In this document: piece by piece, positions 62,280 to 64,000 of the stretch
Position numbering within the stretch: position 1 is the first letter of the stretch
How the letters are laid out: each line of letters opens with the position of its first letter
NCBI RefSeq assembly: GCF_016793485.1
Contig: NZ_JAEULZ010000003.1
Coordinates: 62,001 to 126,000, forward strand
Direction of reading: 5' to 3'
From: Mesorhizobium sp.
GTDB lineage: Bacteria > Pseudomonadota > Alphaproteobacteria > Rhizobiales > Rhizobiaceae
Length of the DNA stretch: 64,000 nucleotides
Notes under the pieces: model-generated
Databases searched by the model: none
Told to the model about the DNA's origin: nothing
The model's input: the letters and a program-made list of their open reading frames with translations, nothing else
Made by a program: the position numbers and the translations under genes

Positions 62280-62441
62280 ATGCACGGGAAAAGTTCAAAA
62301 CTCGCCGCAGCCGCTTTGATGGGGCTGCTTTATGCACAGGGCTTGCTTGGTGTCGCCGCAGTAACATTCGTCGTGCTGAAGGACCGGCCGGAACCCACGC
62401 CGGTCGTGATGGCCGCTTCAGCCCAGTCGCTGGTACGCTAA
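62280..62441 (+). CDS. Small membrane or secreted peptide, unknown
   Basis: 53 aa, read directly. A short basic start (MHGKSSKLAA) is followed by one hydrophobic stretch (ALMGLLYAQGLLGVAAVTFV) and a proline-rich tail (KDRPEPTPVV). It looks like a single-pass membrane peptide or a small secreted protein. AGGA lies 9 bases before the ATG. I do not recognise a family. Because it is short and near repeats, it could be spurious. Confidence 0.5.
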   Translation: MHGKSSKLAAAALMGLLYAQGLLGVAAVTFVVLKDRPEPTPVVMAASAQSLVR

Positions 62442-62496
62442 GGCGACCATGCGCGGTGCCCGGATATCTGTTCCGCAGACAACAGCTTTGCGGGCA

Positions 62497-63183
62497 TCAG
62501 ATCTGACCGGGCAATGGCGGATCGAAGCGATATCCGGAGCCGCGGATGGTCGCGATACTCTCCGTGTCGAGCTTGCGCCGCAGCCTCACGATGCGGGAAT
62601 CGATCGAGCGGTCGAAGGCATCCGCGCTTTCGGCAGGCGCGGCCGCCATGATGTCGTCGCGCGTCAGCACCTTGCGCGGATTGGCGAGGAAAAGCTTCAG
62701 CAACGCCACCTGGCCGGGCGAAAGCTGATCCTCGCTGCCGGAGCGATGCATCACCAGCGCCGCCCTCAGGTCGACAGTCGCGTTTTCCAGCACCACGAGT
62801 TCGCGCTGGGACTTGCCGCGCCGTCCGACAATACCGCCTATCCGGGCCGCGAGTTCACGCCACACGACCGGGCTGGCGACGATGTCGGCTGCGCCGAGTT
62901 CGAGCGCAAGGACCTTGTCGACCAGGTCGGCACGGCCCGGCACCATGATGAAGCTCGGGCCACCGCCGCCAGCATGCTTCCGCAAGAGGTCGAGGCCCGC
63001 CCCCGGCGGATAGCGGTCGCCGATGACCGCGACTTCGATGTCGCCGCGCGAAAGCAGCGATTCGACCATCCAGTCCTCGTCGGCCTGGCGAACCTCGTAG
63101 CCTCGACGCTCCAGATAGTCGCCGAGGCTGTCGTCCGGATCCTGCGACAGGCAAATCAGCGCGATGACCGGCCTTGCTCCCAT
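62497..63183 (-). CDS. OmpR-type response regulator with degenerate receiver
   Basis: 228 aa: receiver-like domain (1-120) and a C-terminal winged helix (about 130-222, SPGQVALLKLFLANP, IRGSGYRF). The phospho-acceptor aspartate is kept (D56 in VIGDRYPPG), but the acidic pocket reads SQD instead of EDD (13-15) and the conserved lysine is serine (S104, in IVASP). Phosphorylation control is therefore probably altered or lost. It is divergent from a normal regulator of the same class, with 53 bp between the starts. No kinase gene is visible. Confidence 0.85.
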   Translation of the reverse strand: MGARPVIALICLSQDPDDSLGDYLERRGYEVRQADEDWMVESLLSRGDIEVAVIGDRYPPGAGLDLLRKHAGGGGPSFIMVPGRADLVDKVLALELGAADIVASPVVWRELAARIGGIVGRRGKSQRELVVLENATVDLRAALVMHRSGSEDQLSPGQVALLKLFLANPRKVLTRDDIMAAAPAESADAFDRSIDSRIVRLRRKLDTESIATIRGSGYRFDPPLPGQI

Positions 63184-63236
63184 GCTTCACCCTTGTTTCC
63201 AACAATTCCCGACAACCGCCCAAATCAACGCTGGAC

Positions 63237-64000
63237 ATGATGTTTATACCCAATCTACTTTCCTCCGCCGATAGCGGAGGCACGATTTCCCTGCCTATAC
63301 GGATCGCAATCGTCGAGGACGAGCCCGACCTGCGGGATGCCGTCGCCGAGTATCTCGGCGCGAATGGTTATGATGTGCTGACGGCCGAGAACGCCGACGC
63401 CATGCGCGAGTTGGTGGCGACCGAAAGTTTCGACCTCGCCATCCTCGACATCGCCATGCCGGGCGAGGATGGACTTTCGCTGGGCCGCTGGCTGCGCCAG
63501 CAGGCGCCGATGGGAATCATCTACGCGACCGCCGCCGGCTCCGCGATCGACCGCATTGTCGGGCTGGAACTCGGCGCCGACGATTACGTCGTGAAACCCT
63601 ACGAGTTGCGCGAACTGCTGGCGCGCGTGCGCAGCGTGCTGCGTCGCGTTCCGCGCCCGGGCGAAACACCGGCTTCGACCGGCAAGGCGGCCGAGCCCGA
63701 GCGGCGGATCATCAGTTTCGGCGACTTCAAGGCCGATCTCGATGGCCGCATGGTGACGGGTCGCGGCGGCGCGATCCTCGATCTCGCCAAGAGTGAGTTC
63801 GACGTGCTGGAAATCTTCCTGACGCGCTGCAACAGGCTGCTCAGCCGAGCCACCATCTCGGACGCGATCGGCTTTGCCGAGGATCCGGAATCCTCGCGCG
63901 CCGTCGACATCCGCATCATGCGGCTGCGCAAGAAGATCGAGGACGACCCCGCGAACCCGAAATTCCTGCGCACGGTGCGCGGCGAAGGCTATATTTTCTC
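63237..64000 (+). CDS. OmpR-family response regulator (partial, 3' end outside window)
   Basis: Open from ATG-ATG at 63237/63240 to the window edge, 254 codons seen. A canonical receiver: acidic pair in VEDEP (27-29), phospho-acceptor D71 (AILDIAMPGEDG), lysine K120 (YVVKPYE). The DNA-binding winged helix follows from about 155 to the edge, ending RTVRGEGYIFS, so only a few residues are missing. A sensor kinase may follow outside the window. No clear ribosome site is visible upstream of the start. Confidence 0.9.
   Translation, partial: MMFIPNLLSSADSGGTISLPIRIAIVEDEPDLRDAVAEYLGANGYDVLTAENADAMRELVATESFDLAILDIAMPGEDGLSLGRWLRQQAPMGIIYATAAGSAIDRIVGLELGADDYVVKPYELRELLARVRSVLRRVPRPGETPASTGKAAEPERRIISFGDFKADLDGRMVTGRGGAILDLAKSEFDVLEIFLTRCNRLLSRATISDAIGFAEDPESSRAVDIRIMRLRKKIEDDPANPKFLRTVRGEGYIF

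Overview
The window is GC-rich DNA, almost fully coding, with short intergenic gaps, many ATGA stop/start overlaps and a very high density of ABC uptake operons and catabolic enzymes. This gene style, the MocDEF-like, RhaM, FrcA-like and DUF1127 families, and intergenic mosaic repeats of a kind I recall from Mesorhizobium all point to an alphaproteobacterium of the Rhizobiales (Mesorhizobium/Phyllobacteriaceae-like). That placement is by recognition, not by a search. I saw no rRNA, tRNA, CRISPR array, transposase or phage gene.

Layout. 1-8.6 kb: a hydantoinase/oxoprolinase-type pair (hyuB partial, hyuA), malonyl-CoA synthetase and malonyl-CoA decarboxylase (matB, matA), a divergent EamA exporter and a GntR regulator. 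Near-identical operator-like sites lie upstream of hyuA and matA. 8.7-15.0 kb: an operon with an aldehyde dehydrogenase, a three-part sugar ABC importer with a single-NBD ATPase, then kduI, kduD and kdgF, for unsaturated-uronate catabolism down to 2-keto-3-deoxygluconate. 15.1-17.2 kb: an SDR and an iron-type alcohol dehydrogenase. 17.3-28.1 kb: two divergent operons. The leftward one encodes a beta-amino-acid-type aminotransferase, a GntR regulator, a polyamine/opine-type ABC ATPase, a beta-keto acid cleavage enzyme (BKACE) and a hotdog thioesterase. The rightward one encodes the binding protein, two permeases, an M20 amidohydrolase, an FAD amine oxidase and a cupin. Together they read as a route from N-acylated or free beta-amino acids to acyl products. 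28.1-33.4 kb: a LacI-type regulator divergent from a MocDEF-like oxygenase/Rieske ferredoxin/reductase set, a diverged PanB-like protein and a cupin.

33.4-41.2 kb: a rhamnose-type ABC importer with an aldo/keto reductase, divergent from a fuconolactonase-like amidohydrolase, a GntR regulator and a RhaM mutarotase; this is a partial non-phosphorylating deoxysugar pathway. 41.2-49.3 kb: a DUF1989-GcvT fusion, an M29 aminopeptidase, and deoC with a double aldehyde dehydrogenase under a divergent DeoR-type regulator. 49.4-52.5 kb: modABC plus a short ModE. 52.7-59.4 kb: a DUF1127 peptide and a gluconate-type operon (SBP, ATPase, two permeases, gluconokinase) with a LacI-type regulator and a clear operator. 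59.5-64 kb: a CHASE2 adenylate cyclase, a repeat-filled 0.5 kb gap, a small membrane peptide, and two divergent OmpR-type regulators, one with a degenerate receiver domain; the other runs off the window end.

As a whole the window is a string of self-contained import-and-degrade modules, each with its own regulator and often a visible inverted-repeat operator. The best candidate for an undescribed system is the transaminase/BKACE/thioesterase/M20/oxidase cluster at 17.3-28.1 kb. The MocDEF-like/PanB-like cluster is second.
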